From: Leifsonia aquatica H1aii
Lineage (GTDB): Bacteria; Actinomycetota; Actinomycetes; Actinomycetales; Microbacteriaceae
Direction: 5' to 3'
DNA: 64,000 nucleotides
Assembly (NCBI RefSeq): GCF_000633535.1
Contig: NZ_AYMR01000004.1
Coordinates: 1-64,000, forward strand
Positions within the stretch are counted from its first letter, which is position 1. Each line of letters begins with the position of its first letter. A program made the position numbers and the translations under genes. Under the pieces are notes generated by a model. The model was not told the origin of the DNA and did no database searches. It worked only from the letters and a program-made list of their open reading frames with translations. Positions 26,536 to 35,523 of this stretch are shown in pieces.

Positions 26536-28380
26536 CTACTTCTTGGTCTCGGTGTCGCCCGAGAGTGCGGCGATGAACGCCTCCTGGGGGACCTCGACGC
26601 GGCCGACCATCTTCATGCGCTTCTTGCCCTCCTTCTGCTTCTCGAGGAGCTTGCGCTTGCGGGTGATGTCTCCGCCGTAGCACTTCGCCAGGACGTCCTT
26701 GCGCATCGCGCGGATGTTCTCTCGAGCGATGATGCGGGCGCCGATGGCGGCCTGGATCGGAACCTCGAACTGCTGGCGCGGGATGAGTTCGCGCAGGCGG
26801 CCGGCCATCATCGTGCCGTAGGCGTAGGCCTTGTCGCGGTGGACGATCGCGCTGAACGCGTCGACGGCCTCACCCTGCAGCAGGATGTCGACCTTGACCA
26901 GGTCGGCCTCCTGCTCCCCCGCGGGCTCGTAGTCGAGCGAAGCGTAACCGGCGGTACGGCTCTTGAGGTTGTCGAAGAAGTCGAAGACGATCTCACCCAG
27001 CGGCATCGTGTAGCGGATCTCCACGCGATCCTCGCCGAGGTACTCCATGCCGAGCAGCGTGCCGCGGCGGCTCTGGCAGAGCTCCATGATGACGCCGACG
27101 TAGTCCTTCGGCGCGAGGATCGCCGCCTTGACGATCGGCTCCTCCACCTTGTCGATCTTGCCGCCGGGGAACTCGCTCGGGTTCGTGACGGTGACGGTCT
27201 TCTTGTCCTCCGTCGTGACTTCGTAGATCACGCTGGGTGCCGTCGTGATGAGGTCGAGGCCGAACTCACGGGAGAGCCGCTCCGTGATGATCTCGAGGTG
27301 CAGGAGGCCGAGGAAGCCGCACCGGAAGCCGAACCCGAGCGCCACCGATGTCTCGGGCTCGTAGACGAGCGCGGCGTCGGAGAGCTTGAGCTTGTCGAGC
27401 GCCTCTCGCAGCTCCGGGTAGTCGCTGCCGTCGAGCGGGTAGAGACCCGAGAACACCATCGGCTTGGGCTCGGTGTAGCCGGGCAGCGCGACGGTCGCCG
27501 GCTTCGCGGCCGTCGTGATCGTGTCGCCGACCTTGGACTGGCGCACGTCCTTCACACCGGTGATCAGGTAGCCGACCTCGCCGACGCCCAGGCCCTTCGA
27601 CGGGGTGGGCTCGGGCGAAGAGACCCCGATCTCCAGGATCTCGTGCGTGGCCTTGGTGGACATCATCTGCACGCGCTCGCGCGGGGAGAGCTTGCCGTCC
27701 ACCATGCGCACGTACGTCACCACACCGCGGTAGCTGTCGTAGACGGAGTCGAAGATCATGGCCCGCGCGGGCGCGTCCGCGACCCCGACGGGGGCGGGGA
27801 TCTCCTGCACGACCCGGTCGAGGAGTGCGTCGACGCCCATCCCGGTCTTGCCGGACACGCGGAGTACGTCTTCCGGGCGGCCGCCGATGAGGCTCGCCAG
27901 TTCGGCGGCGTACTTCTCGGGGTCGGCGGCGGGCAGGTCGATCTTGTTGAGCACCGGGATGACCGTCAGATCGTTCTCGAGCGCCAGATAGAGGTTCGCG
28001 AGGGTCTGGGCCTCGATGCCCTGTGCCGCGTCGACCAGCAGGATGGCGCCTTCGCAGGCGGCGAGGGACCGAGACACCTCATAGGTGAAGTCGACGTGCC
28101 CGGGCGTGTCGATCATGTTCAACGCGAAGGTCGAGCCCTCGTGCGCCCAGGGCATCCGCACTGCCTGGCTCTTGATCGTGATGCCGCGCTCACGCTCGAT
28201 GTCCATGCGGTCCAGGTACTGGGCGCGCATGTCCCGCTCGGCGACCACTCCCGTGATCTGCAGCATCCGATCGGCCAGAGTGGACTTGCCGTGGTCGATG
28301 TGCGCGATGATGCAGAAGTTGCGCAGGTGTGCGGGATCGGTGGCGGCCGGCTCGAGGGCCGTCAAAGCTCGTGGTGACAT
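26536..28380 (-). CDS. lepA: Elongation factor 4 (LepA)
   Basis: This is a 614-residue translational GTPase that binds the ribosome and is linked to back-translocation and 30S biogenesis. The G domain shows AHIDHGKST, the switch DTPGHVDF and NKIDLP. EF-G-like domains II, III and V follow. The LepA-specific C-terminal domain ends with [29 protein letters not shown] at 28380 matches the family start; a longer frame upstream is not needed. The 43-bp gap upstream separates it from the amidohydrolase gene on the same strand. Confidence 0.97.
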   Translation of the reverse strand: MSPRALTALEPAATDPAHLRNFCIIAHIDHGKSTLADRMLQITGVVAERDMRAQYLDRMDIERERGITIKSQAVRMPWAHEGSTFALNMIDTPGHVDFTYEVSRSLAACEGAILLVDAAQGIEAQTLANLYLALENDLTVIPVLNKIDLPAADPEKYAAELASLIGGRPEDVLRVSGKTGMGVDALLDRVVQEIPAPVGVADAPARAMIFDSVYDSYRGVVTYVRMVDGKLSPRERVQMMSTKATHEILEIGVSSPEPTPSKGLGVGEVGYLITGVKDVRQSKVGDTITTAAKPATVALPGYTEPKPMVFSGLYPLDGSDYPELREALDKLKLSDAALVYEPETSVALGFGFRCGFLGLLHLEIITERLSREFGLDLITTAPSVIYEVTTEDKKTVTVTNPSEFPGGKIDKVEEPIVKAAILAPKDYVGVIMELCQSRRGTLLGMEYLGEDRVEIRYTMPLGEIVFDFFDNLKSRTAGYASLDYEPAGEQEADLVKVDILLQGEAVDAFSAIVHRDKAYAYGTMMAGRLRELIPRQQFEVPIQAAIGARIIARENIRAMRKDVLAKCYGGDITRKRKLLEKQKEGKKRMKMVGRVEVPQEAFIAALSGDTETKK

Positions 28381-28423
28381 CGTGCCGCCATTCTCCCATG
28401 AACGGCCGAGCGCCCGTGCCCGG

Positions 28424-29644
28424 TCAGGCGAAGCGCTCGGCGCGCTCCACCACGCGGCCGGCGCCGTCCTCCCAGCGGTACACCTCTGCACCCTCGATGA
28501 ACACGCGCTCGGCGCGCGAGTTCACGTCCAGCGGGTCGCCCGACCACACCACGACGTCACCGTCGCGCCCTGGAGCGAGGGCGCCGATCCGCTCGTCCAG
28601 GCCCAGGAAGGCCGCCGGGTTCACGGTGAGCGCCTCGAGGGCGGTCTGGCGCGGAAGCCCGTCCTTCACGGCGAGAGCCGCCTGGTAGACGAGGAAGTTG
28701 ATCGGCACGACCGGGTGATCGGTCGTGATCGCCACGCGGACGCCGGCCGCGGCCAGGGTCGCCAGGTTGGCGATCGCCCGGTCCCGCAGCTCGACCTTCG
28801 ATCGCGAGGTGAACATCGGCCCGAAGATCACCGGGATGTCGCGCTCGGCCAGCACATCGGCGATCTTGTGCGCCTCGGTGCCGTGGTTCACGACGAGCTT
28901 GTAGCCGAACTCGTCGGCGAGCCGGAGGGCGGTCGCGATGTCGTCGTGGCGATGGGTGTGCTGATCCCAGTAGAGCTCGCCGTCGAGCACCCGGGCCAGC
29001 GTCTCCTTGGTCAGGTCACGGGCGAACGGCTTGCCGTCCCGCTCGGCCTCGGCCCGCGCCGCGCGGTAGTTCTGGGCGTCGACGAAGGCCTCGCGGATGA
29101 TCATCGCCACACCCAGACGGGTGCTCGGCGTGACGTTCTTGCCTCCGTACACCCGCTTCGGGTTCTCGCCCAGCGCGGACTTGACGCTGACCGAGGCCTT
29201 GATCACCTGCTCGTCGATGGTGCGCCCGCCCCACGACTTGATGGCCACCGTCTGGCCGCCGATCGGGTTGCCGGAACCCGGCTTCACCACGATGGAGGTC
29301 ACCCCGCCGGAGAGGGCGTCGCGGAAGCCTTCGTCGTCGATGTTGACCGCGTCGATCGCGCGCACGGCGGCGGTGTTCGGCGTCGTCATCTCGTTGGTGT
29401 CGTCGCCGGCGGGGCCGTTCGCCTCCTCGTGGATGCCCACGTGGCCGTGGGACTCGACGAAGCCCGGGAGCACCCACTTGCCGGTGGCGTCGACTGTCGC
29501 GATGCCGTCCGGGACCGAGACCTCGCCCGCTGCGCCGACCGCCGCGATCACGCCGTCGCGGATGAGGACGGTGCCGCCCTCGATGGGCTCCCCGAGCACG
29601 GGGACGACGCGGGCGTTGACGATGGCGATGCTCGATGAGGTCAT
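28424..29644 (-). CDS. Amidohydrolase family protein (imidazolonepropionase-like)
   Basis: This is a 406-residue metal-dependent hydrolase with the amidohydrolase TIM barrel. Metal ligands are suggested by [28 protein letters not shown] and TTDHPVVP. Composite beta-sandwich ends fit the dihydroorotase/imidazolonepropionase-like group. The physiological substrate cannot be read from sequence. ATG at 29644 has TAGGCT ending 7 nt upstream and no clear SD, so leaderless translation is likely. It is divergent from the epimerase-like gene (100 bp between starts). Confidence 0.88.
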   Translation of the reverse strand: MTSSSIAIVNARVVPVLGEPIEGGTVLIRDGVIAAVGAAGEVSVPDGIATVDATGKWVLPGFVESHGHVGIHEEANGPAGDDTNEMTTPNTAAVRAIDAVNIDDEGFRDALSGGVTSIVVKPGSGNPIGGQTVAIKSWGGRTIDEQVIKASVSVKSALGENPKRVYGGKNVTPSTRLGVAMIIREAFVDAQNYRAARAEAERDGKPFARDLTKETLARVLDGELYWDQHTHRHDDIATALRLADEFGYKLVVNHGTEAHKIADVLAERDIPVIFGPMFTSRSKVELRDRAIANLATLAAAGVRVAITTDHPVVPINFLVYQAALAVKDGLPRQTALEALTVNPAAFLGLDERIGALAPGRDGDVVVWSGDPLDVNSRAERVFIEGAEVYRWEDGAGRVVERAERFA

Positions 29645-29744
29645 GGCGTCGAGCCTACGCTCGCCCTTCACACCCCGCCGATCCTGGTTCAAATCGGTGG
29701 ACGAGTCGGGGAATGCACAGCGGCGCGGTGCGATTGGGGACAGT

Positions 29745-30635
29745 ATGAGCATCCTCCTGACCGGCGCGACCGGCTACATCGGCACCTCCGTCCTCCCCCG
29801 CCTGATCGAGGAGGGGCACTCCGTGACCGCCCTGGTCCGCGACGCCGCCAAGGCCGCGGTCGTCGAGGCGGCGGGTGCCACCGCGCTCATCGGCGACGCG
29901 ACCGACAGCGAGCTGGTGACGAGCGCGGCTCGTGACAGCGACGGCGTCATCCACATCGCCTCCGGGCAGGACGTCGACCCCGGCTTCGTCCAGGCCGTCC
30001 TGACCGGCCTCGCCGGCAGCGGCAAGCCGTTCGTGCACACCGGCGGCATCTGGACCTACGGCTCGAATGCGGACATCACCGACGACTCCCCCGCCGCTCC
30101 TCCCGCGATCACCGCCTGGCGCGGTGCGAACGAGGCCGTCGTGCTGCGGGCCGAGGGCGTGCGCGGCATCGTCGTCGTGCCGTCGATCGTCTACGGCCAC
30201 GGCGCGGGTCTCGCGCGGGTCGTGGTCGACGCGCCGCGCGGCGACGCCGCCACGCCCGCCCTCCACCTCATCGGCGATGGGGAGCAGCACTGGGCCACCG
30301 TGCACGTCGACGATCTTGCGGCACTCTACGTGCTCGCGCTCGAACAGGGCGACGCGGGCGCCGTGTACCTGGGCGCGAGCGGGGCCAACCCGACCGTGCG
30401 CGAGCTCGGTGCGGCGGCGGCATCGGCCGCCGGGGTCGCCGGAGGTGTCGTCGCCGAGACGGTCGACGAGACCGCGGCCCGGCTGGGGGCCGGTCTCGCG
30501 GAGGCCCTGCTGCTGGACCAGCAGTCGCGCGGGTCGAAGGCGCGGATCGACCTCGGCTGGGAGCCGAACGGACCGACCCTGGTCGAGGAGATCACCTCGG
30601 GCTCGTACGCTCCGGAGGCCGACGCGACCCGCTGA
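29745..30635 (+). CDS. NAD(P)-dependent epimerase/reductase-like protein (extended SDR, atypical)
   Basis: This is a 296-residue Rossmann-fold protein with the dinucleotide-binding GATGYIG at residues 7-13, an Asp-rich strand (GDATDSELV), FVHTGGIWTYG and VVPSIVYGHGAG in the SDR active-site region. It lacks a classical YxxxK at the expected place, so it belongs to the atypical NmrA/extended group and may be a reductase or a regulator. It stands alone. No strong SD precedes the ATG at 29745 (GGGGACAGT). Confidence 0.85.
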   Translation: MSILLTGATGYIGTSVLPRLIEEGHSVTALVRDAAKAAVVEAAGATALIGDATDSELVTSAARDSDGVIHIASGQDVDPGFVQAVLTGLAGSGKPFVHTGGIWTYGSNADITDDSPAAPPAITAWRGANEAVVLRAEGVRGIVVVPSIVYGHGAGLARVVVDAPRGDAATPALHLIGDGEQHWATVHVDDLAALYVLALEQGDAGAVYLGASGANPTVRELGAAAASAAGVAGGVVAETVDETAARLGAGLAEALLLDQQSRGSKARIDLGWEPNGPTLVEEITSGSYAPEADATR

Positions 30636-30646
30636 GACGGCGGCAT

Positions 30647-30675
30647 TTGGCGCCAGGGTGAGCCGCTGGTAAAGT
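30647..30675 (+). promoter_or_regulatory. rpsT promoter
   Basis: TTGGCG (30647-30652), a 17-bp spacer and TAAAGT (30670-30675) with a TGn extension just upstream fit a strong sigma-70-type promoter. Predicted transcription start is near 30682, giving a leader of about 97 nt before rpsT. Confidence 0.75.
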
Positions 30676-30778
30676 TGTTTGTTGGCTTGCGTGTGGGTGT
30701 AACCGCACGAACGCCGCGAGGCGCCCTCTCTCGCTGAGCGGCATTTCCGATACTCACTCCGAACGAAAGTACTCTTCA

Positions 30779-31039
30779 GTGGCAAACATCAAGTCGCAGA
30801 TCAAGCGCAACCGCACCAACAAGAAGGCGCAGGAGCGCAACAAGGCCGTCAAGAGCGAGCTCAAGACCGCCATCCGTGCGACCCGTGAGGCCGTCGTCGC
30901 CGGCGACAAGGACAAGGCGACCGCGGCGCTGCGCCTCGCTTCCAAGAAGATCGACAAGGCCGCCAGCAAGGGCGTCATCCACCAGAACCAGGCGGCGAAC
31001 CGCAAGTCGGCCATCGCCAAGCAGGTCGCCGCTCTCTGA
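30779..31039 (+). CDS. rpsT: 30S ribosomal protein S20
   Basis: This is an 86-residue, Lys/Arg/Ala-rich helical protein that binds 16S rRNA early in 30S assembly. It has the family start [29 protein letters not shown] and a C-terminal [15 protein letters not shown]. The start is GTG at 30779 with a weak purine SD (GAAAG). The leader of about 97 nt may allow feedback control, as in other bacteria. It is followed by a strong hairpin and converges on holA, its usual distant neighbour. Confidence 0.97.
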   Translation: MANIKSQIKRNRTNKKAQERNKAVKSELKTAIRATREAVVAGDKDKATAALRLASKKIDKAASKGVIHQNQAANRKSAIAKQVAAL

Positions 31040-31076
31040 GCCGTGGACCCCGCGGGACCTGATCCCGCACCGCGCC

Positions 31077-31118
31077 GAGCCCCCGCTCCGAGGACCGATG
31101 GTCCGAGGGCGGGGGCTC
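31077..31118 (+). terminator. rpsT terminator hairpin
   Basis: GAGCCCCCGC and GCGGGGGCTC form a perfect 10-bp outer stem; inside it GGACC-GAT-GGTCC forms a second stem. It begins 37 nt after the rpsT stop. No U-tract follows, as is common in high-GC genomes. Confidence 0.8.
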
Positions 31119-31195
31119 GTCGCGTTACAGCCTCGTCGCGTTACAGCCTCGTCGCAGTGCAGCCCCATCGCGTTACGGAATGGTCGCGGTGCAGG
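31116..31195 (+). repeat. 16-bp tandem repeat (5 units)
   Basis: Units start at 31116, 31132, 31148, 31164 and 31180. The first two are identical (CTCGTCGCGTTACAGC); the third to fifth are increasingly degenerate (CTCGTCGCAGTGCAGC, CCCATCGCGTTACGGA, ATGGTCGCGGTGCAGG). They fill the space between the rpsT terminator and the 3' end of holA. No ORF is supported here. Confidence 0.85.
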
Positions 31196-31236
31196 CTCTC
31201 CCGGCGCACCGCAGACACGCGTGCTGCTCGTCGGCG

Positions 31237-32292
31237 TCAGGCGCGCCCGCGCGCGCTGACGATCCGGACCAGCCGTTCGAGGGCGAAGACCGGATCCCGG
31301 CCGCCGCCTTTCACGTTCGCGTCGGTCTCGGCGAGCACCTCGATGCATCTCCCGAGCCCCTCCTCCGACCAGCCCTGCAGATCCCGCTTGGCACGATCGA
31401 CCTGCCACGGCGCCAGGCCGAACTGCTGGGCGAGCTGCCCGGAGCCGCCCCGGGCCCCGGAGATCTTGGCCATCGTGCGGATCTTGCTCGCGAAGGCGGC
31501 GACCATCGGAACGGGGTCCGCGCCGGAGGCCAGCGCGTGTCGCATCGTGATGAGTGCGTCGCCGTGCCGGCCGGCGATGGCGGCATCGGCCACCTGGAAC
31601 GCGTTCGTCTCCACGCGGCCGCTGTAGTACTTGTCCACGGTCGCCTCGGTGATCTGCTCGGCGGCGTCGGAGATGAGCTGCTGGCAGGCCGCGGCCAGCT
31701 CGGCGAGATCGTCCGAGAACGCCGAGGTGATCGCCCGCAGAGCGCCGGGTGTCACCTTGCGTCCCGCCGCGGCGAACTCCGCCTGGGTGAAGTCGTACTT
31801 CTCGGCGTCCTTCTTCAGCTCGGTGCAGACGACCTCGACGCCGCCGCCGGCCCCGCTGCGGATCGTGTCCAGGAGCTTCTTGCCGCGCACGCCGCCGCCG
31901 TGTCGGAGGACGACCACCGTCCCGTCGGCCGGTGCCGCCAGGTACTCGATCATCTCGGTGAGGAACGCGTCGGTGCACTTCTCCACCGCCTCGACGCGGA
32001 TCAGCCGCGGCTCGCCGAAGAGGGAGGGGCTCGCGAGGGTGATGAGCTCGCCCGGCGCGTAGTCGGCGGCTGAGACATCACTGATCTCGAGGCTGGGGTC
32101 CTCCGCCTTGAGCGCGTCGCGGAGGCTCCGGATGGCGCGGTCGGCCAGGAAGCCCTCCGTCCCGGAGACCAGGACGACCGGCGCCGGCCGGATCTGGTTC
32201 CAGGCCACCTGCGGGATCGCGCTCGCGGCCGCGCGGGCCTTGCTCGCGCCGGAGCGGCTTGCGCCGCTGCGGCCGGTGTTTCGGTTCGCCAC
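31237..32292 (-). CDS. holA: DNA polymerase III subunit delta
   Basis: This is the 351-residue clamp-loader delta subunit that opens the beta sliding clamp. An Ala/Ser/Arg-rich N-terminal extension of about 30 residues precedes the conserved core. LVSGTEGFLADRAI replaces a P-loop (the delta AAA domain is non-catalytic). Typical downstream segments are TLASPSLFGEPRLIRVE and SGAGGGVEVVCTELKK. The GTG start at 32292 has GAGGAGGAAC upstream. It lies downstream of comEC, the usual actinobacterial comEA-comEC-holA order. The comEC frame stays open far into this gene. Confidence 0.95.
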   Translation of the reverse strand: MANRNTGRSGASRSGASKARAAASAIPQVAWNQIRPAPVVLVSGTEGFLADRAIRSLRDALKAEDPSLEISDVSAADYAPGELITLASPSLFGEPRLIRVEAVEKCTDAFLTEMIEYLAAPADGTVVVLRHGGGVRGKKLLDTIRSGAGGGVEVVCTELKKDAEKYDFTQAEFAAAGRKVTPGALRAITSAFSDDLAELAAACQQLISDAAEQITEATVDKYYSGRVETNAFQVADAAIAGRHGDALITMRHALASGADPVPMVAAFASKIRTMAKISGARGGSGQLAQQFGLAPWQVDRAKRDLQGWSEEGLGRCIEVLAETDANVKGGGRDPVFALERLVRIVSARGRA

Positions 32293-34763
32293 GTTCCTCC
32301 TCGTTCCTCTCCAGGATACGGGCGACCACCGGCATCGGCGCGCGCACGGCGCTCGCTCCAGAGCCGCGGTCCGTCGTTCCCCGGCGCAACGAGGAGGAGC
32401 CCCCCGGTGTCGGTCCGTGCCGCGACACCGCCGCTGCCGCCCACGAGATCGAGCGCGCGCCGCGTGGGGTGCCCGTAGCCGTTGTCCGCGCCGACGGAGA
32501 ACAGGCCGATCCGGGGTGCGAGTGCCGCATAGAGCCCGTCGCTCTGGTCCGCCGAGCCGTGGTGGGCGACCTTGAGGACGTCGACCGGCCCGATGCCGCC
32601 GGCGGCGAGGAGACGTTCCTGGGGGCGTTCGCCCAGATCGCCGAGGAAGAGCGCGGTCAGACCGGCGCCGCTGGTCCTCACCACCACGCTCCCGTCGTTG
32701 CCCGTGGGCGTCCCCTCACCCTCCTCACTCGGCCAGAGGACCTCCCAGCGCAGCCGGCCGAGCGATCCGGCGAGTCCGCGCCGTGCGACGTGCATCGTCA
32801 CGCCATGCGCGGCCAACGCCCCGACGACGCGCTCGTCGGCCGGCCCCGCGGTGCGGCCGACGACCGCGTGCTCCACCCGATCCACCACCCCGGGGAGGCC
32901 GGCGACGTGATCGGCGTCGTAGTGCGTCAGGACCAGCAGGTCGATCCGAGACACGCCGAGCGTGTCGAGACAGGTCGCCACCGCGTCCGGCGTGCGTCCG
33001 ACGTCGATCAGCCCGATCGCGTCGCCGTCGCGGAGGACGAGCGCATCCCCCTGCCCCACGTCGCACGCGGCGATCTGCCAGTCACCGGGCATCGCGACCG
33101 TTCGTGCGACCGGGCCTCCGGCGAGGGCGCCCGCGTAGCCCACGACGGACGCCACCAGTCCCAGGGCCGTCACACGGACGATCGGCCGCGGAAGCAGCCG
33201 GCGGGCGGTCAGGACCGCGACCGCCACCAGTGTCCCGGCGCACAGCACGACCCCGGCGAGGCCGTCGACCCACGGGAGCGCCGCACCGGGCAGGCCCGCG
33301 GCCGTCTGGGCGATCTGCGCGATCCATGCGGAGGGCAGCCAGGCCACCCGGACGAACAGATCCCCCAGTGCAGGGAACCAGGGCAGCGTCAGGCAGGCGA
33401 GGCAACCGAGCACCGTCGCGAGCGGCGCCGCCGGTTCCGCCAGCAGGTTCGCCACGACGCCGTAGAGCGGGATGGTCGGAGTGAGCAGGATGAGAATCGG
33501 TTGGCACGCCAGTTGCGCCGCCGCCGGGATCGCGACCCCGAGGGCGATCCCGCGCGGCATCCAGCGGGTCAGCATCCGGGCCAGAGGTCCCGCCAGCAGG
33601 AGCAGTCCGGCGGTCGCCGCGACGGACAGCGCGAACCCGAAATCGCGGGACATCCACGGGTCGTGGACCAGCAGGACGATGACCGCCAGGGCCAGCGAGG
33701 GCACCCCGTCGGCCGGCCGGCCCCTGGCCAGCGCGAACAGGACGACGGCGGCCATCACCGCCGCGCGCAGAATGCTGGCGCCGGGGCCGACCAGCACCAC
33801 GAAGGCGAGCAGCGCGCTTCCGGCCACGACGACGCGCAGCCGCCGGCCGGCGCCCAGCCGCGACGAGACGAGGAAGACCAGACCGGTGACGAGGGCGCAG
33901 TTCGCGCCGGAGACCGCGGTCAGATGGCTGAGTGCGCTCGCCTTCATCGCCTCGTCCAGCTCCGGGGAGACCGCGGACTCGTCCCCGATCGCGAGCCCGG
34001 GAAGAAGGGCACCGCCGTCACCCGGCGTGACGCGGGCGGCGCGGGCGAACGCCGTGCGCACCGGCTGGGTCCATCGCACCCAGCCCGGCGGGTCCGCCAC
34101 CCGCTCCGCCTCCGCGACGGCGGAAATCCGGAAAGACGTCGACTCGCCCGGCTCGTTCGCGCGCACCGTCCCCGTCACCACGACGACGGCGCCGAACGGC
34201 GGCACAGGGGCCCCGGCATCGACCGCGCTCGCAGGGACCGATCCGGTCGACCCGGCCACGAAGACGGTGACCGGGACGCTCACCGCGATCGCCGCGGCCC
34301 GCCCTCCGCCGTCGGTGCGACCGTCCGCCCGGCCGTTCGTGCCCGCGACGACCCGTACCGCCGTGCCCTTCCAGCTCCAGCGGTCGGCACCGTCGAACCC
34401 GGCCGCGACCCGCCGCCCGGGAGACTCGGTCCGCACGTGCAGCGTGACCGTCTGCCGGCTCTCGGCCGCGACCACGAGAGACTCGGCTGTTCGTCCCGGC
34501 GCCCGGACCGCTGTCACCCCGCAGCCCACGGCCACGCCGGCCAACACCACGGCGGACAGCACGGCGGCGGCGAACCCGCGCGCTCGACGCCGACCCGCCG
34601 GCACGCGCCCCGCCGCACGGAGGGCCGCGAGCAGGGCAGCGCCGACCGCCGCGCAGACCGCCGCACCCACGGCGACGAACCCGGCCATGTCGGGCGCACC
34701 GATCGCCAGCGCGCACGCGACCCAGAGTCCCGCAGCGGGAAGGGCGAGACGCAGGTCCGGCAT
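32001..34763 (-). CDS. comEC: ComEC/Rec2 family DNA-uptake channel protein
   Basis: This is an inner-membrane protein that transports single-stranded DNA in competence. An N-terminal membrane and OB-like region (about 1-230) leads into the Competence domain with AMKASALSHLTAVSGANCALVTG and many helices (about 240-530). A C-terminal metallo-beta-lactamase-like domain has DVGQGDALVL, LTHYDADHVAG and VAHHGSADQSD. ATG at 34763 overlaps the comEA stop (TGATG). The frame has no stop until 32001, which gives 920 residues and a 292-bp same-strand overlap with holA; the last 97 or so residues are Arg/Ala/Ser/Pro-rich with no similarity to the family. The true or ancestral end is probably near 32300. 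Confidence 0.9.
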   Translation of the reverse strand: MPDLRLALPAAGLWVACALAIGAPDMAGFVAVGAAVCAAVGAALLAALRAAGRVPAGRRRARGFAAAVLSAVVLAGVAVGCGVTAVRAPGRTAESLVVAAESRQTVTLHVRTESPGRRVAAGFDGADRWSWKGTAVRVVAGTNGRADGRTDGGGRAAAIAVSVPVTVFVAGSTGSVPASAVDAGAPVPPFGAVVVVTGTVRANEPGESTSFRISAVAEAERVADPPGWVRWTQPVRTAFARAARVTPGDGGALLPGLAIGDESAVSPELDEAMKASALSHLTAVSGANCALVTGLVFLVSSRLGAGRRLRVVVAGSALLAFVVLVGPGASILRAAVMAAVVLFALARGRPADGVPSLALAVIVLLVHDPWMSRDFGFALSVAATAGLLLLAGPLARMLTRWMPRGIALGVAIPAAAQLACQPILILLTPTIPLYGVVANLLAEPAAPLATVLGCLACLTLPWFPALGDLFVRVAWLPSAWIAQIAQTAAGLPGAALPWVDGLAGVVLCAGTLVAVAVLTARRLLPRPIVRVTALGLVASVVGYAGALAGGPVARTVAMPGDWQIAACDVGQGDALVLRDGDAIGLIDVGRTPDAVATCLDTLGVSRIDLLVLTHYDADHVAGLPGVVDRVEHAVVGRTAGPADERVVGALAAHGVTMHVARRGLAGSLGRLRWEVLWPSEEGEGTPTGNDGSVVVRTSGAGLTALFLGDLGERPQERLLAAGGIGPVDVLKVAHHGSADQSDGLYAALAPRIGLFSVGADNGYGHPTRRALDLVGGSGGVAARTDTGGLLLVAPGNDGPRLWSERRARADAGGRPYPGEERGGTWRTETPAAAAQAAPARARPARPRARSRRWPGTRSGRRRSSWSPGRRASWPTAPSGASATRSRRRTPASRSVMSQPPTTRRASSSPSRAPPSSASRG

Positions 34764-35413
34764 CACACGCTGACCCGGTCCTTCAGCCCGTCGAACACCT
34801 TGTCCCCGATGCCCGTCACCTTCAGCAGGTCGGTCGGTGCGCTGAACCGTCCGTTCGCCGCGCGCCAGTCGAGGATGCGCTGCGCGAGCGCCGGGCCGAT
34901 CCGCGGCAGGGTCTCCAATTCGGCGAGACCCGCGGTGTTCACGTTCACGACGGCACCGCCCGCCGTCGGGGAGCCGGCGCCCGCCGCGCCTCCGGAGACC
35001 GCGGGAGGCGCCTCCCCCTCGCGGGGCACGATCAGCTGCTCGCCGTCGGACACCGGTCGTGCCAGGTTCACCCCCGCCGGATCGGCCTCCGGCGTGAGAC
35101 CGCCCGCCGCCGAGATCGCGTCGACCACCCGGGCGCCGGCGTCCAGCGTGACCAGCCCCGGGCGGATCACCGCTCCGGAGACGTGCACGAACACCTCGTC
35201 GGCGGCTGTGGCACCGCCGGTCGGTTCCCCCTCCGACGGAGCCGAGACGCGCGGTGCGGGCAGCTCGACCTCCGCACCCCGCTGCGCGAAGGCGGAGGCG
35301 GCGATCGCGACGACGAACGCGCCGAGGAGCAGCACGATCGCCGCGCCGACGCCCAACCGCAGCCGCCGTCGGTCACGGGGCTCCACATCGGAGGGTTCGG
35401 CACGGTGTCGCAT
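34763..35413 (-). CDS. comEA: ComEA family helix-hairpin-helix DNA-binding protein
   Basis: This is a 216-residue DNA receptor of the competence system. It has a basic N-terminus, one membrane helix (about 22-42), an SLBB-type domain (about 72-130; VFVHVSGAVIRPGLVTLDAGARV), a Gly/Ala linker, and a C-terminal double helix-hairpin-helix (about 150-215; VNVNTAGLAELETLPRIGPALAQRILDWRA). The ATG at 35413 is directly preceded by GGAGGG, too close for a normal SD. TAGCGT ends 6 nt upstream, which suggests leaderless transcription. It is coupled to comEC by TGATG. No type IV pilus genes are in the window. Confidence 0.93.
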   Translation of the reverse strand: MRHRAEPSDVEPRDRRRLRLGVGAAIVLLLGAFVVAIAASAFAQRGAEVELPAPRVSAPSEGEPTGGATAADEVFVHVSGAVIRPGLVTLDAGARVVDAISAAGGLTPEADPAGVNLARPVSDGEQLIVPREGEAPPAVSGGAAGAGSPTAGGAVVNVNTAGLAELETLPRIGPALAQRILDWRAANGRFSAPTDLLKVTGIGDKVFDGLKDRVSV

Positions 35414-35475
35414 CCCTCCACGCTAGGAAGCCGCGATCGCTCGCCGACGCCCCCGGAGGAATCGGTGGAGAACGA

Positions 35476-35510
35476 GAATCGGCGGCCCTCCTGTGGAGGA
35501 CCGCCGATTC
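35476..35510. terminator. Hairpin after leuS
   Basis: GAATCGGCGG and CCGCCGATTC form a perfect 10-bp stem; after a C/A mismatch it continues as CCTCC/GGAGG with a 3-nt loop (TGT). It starts 14 nt past the leuS stop on the minus strand. The layout (10 bp, C/A mismatch, inner stem, triloop) is the same as that of the hairpin at 4476-4508. Confidence 0.8.
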
Positions 35511-35523
35511 CGTCACCGCATGC

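Noticed and set aside
26119-28377. Plus-strand frame of about 750 codons over the DHFR-like gene end and opposite lepA
   Set aside because: lepA is complete on the minus strand; the frame has no start signal or domain.
34763-34766. GTG at 34766 as the comEC start
   Set aside because: It would overlap comEA by four bases and is possible, but the adjacent ATG at 34763 in the same frame gives the common TGATG junction; the difference is one residue.
32259-35426. Plus-strand open frame of about 1055 codons opposite comEC and comEA
   Set aside because: It is a mirror of two recognisable genes; its translation is Arg/Pro/Gly-rich with no domain, and long antisense frames are expected at this GC content.
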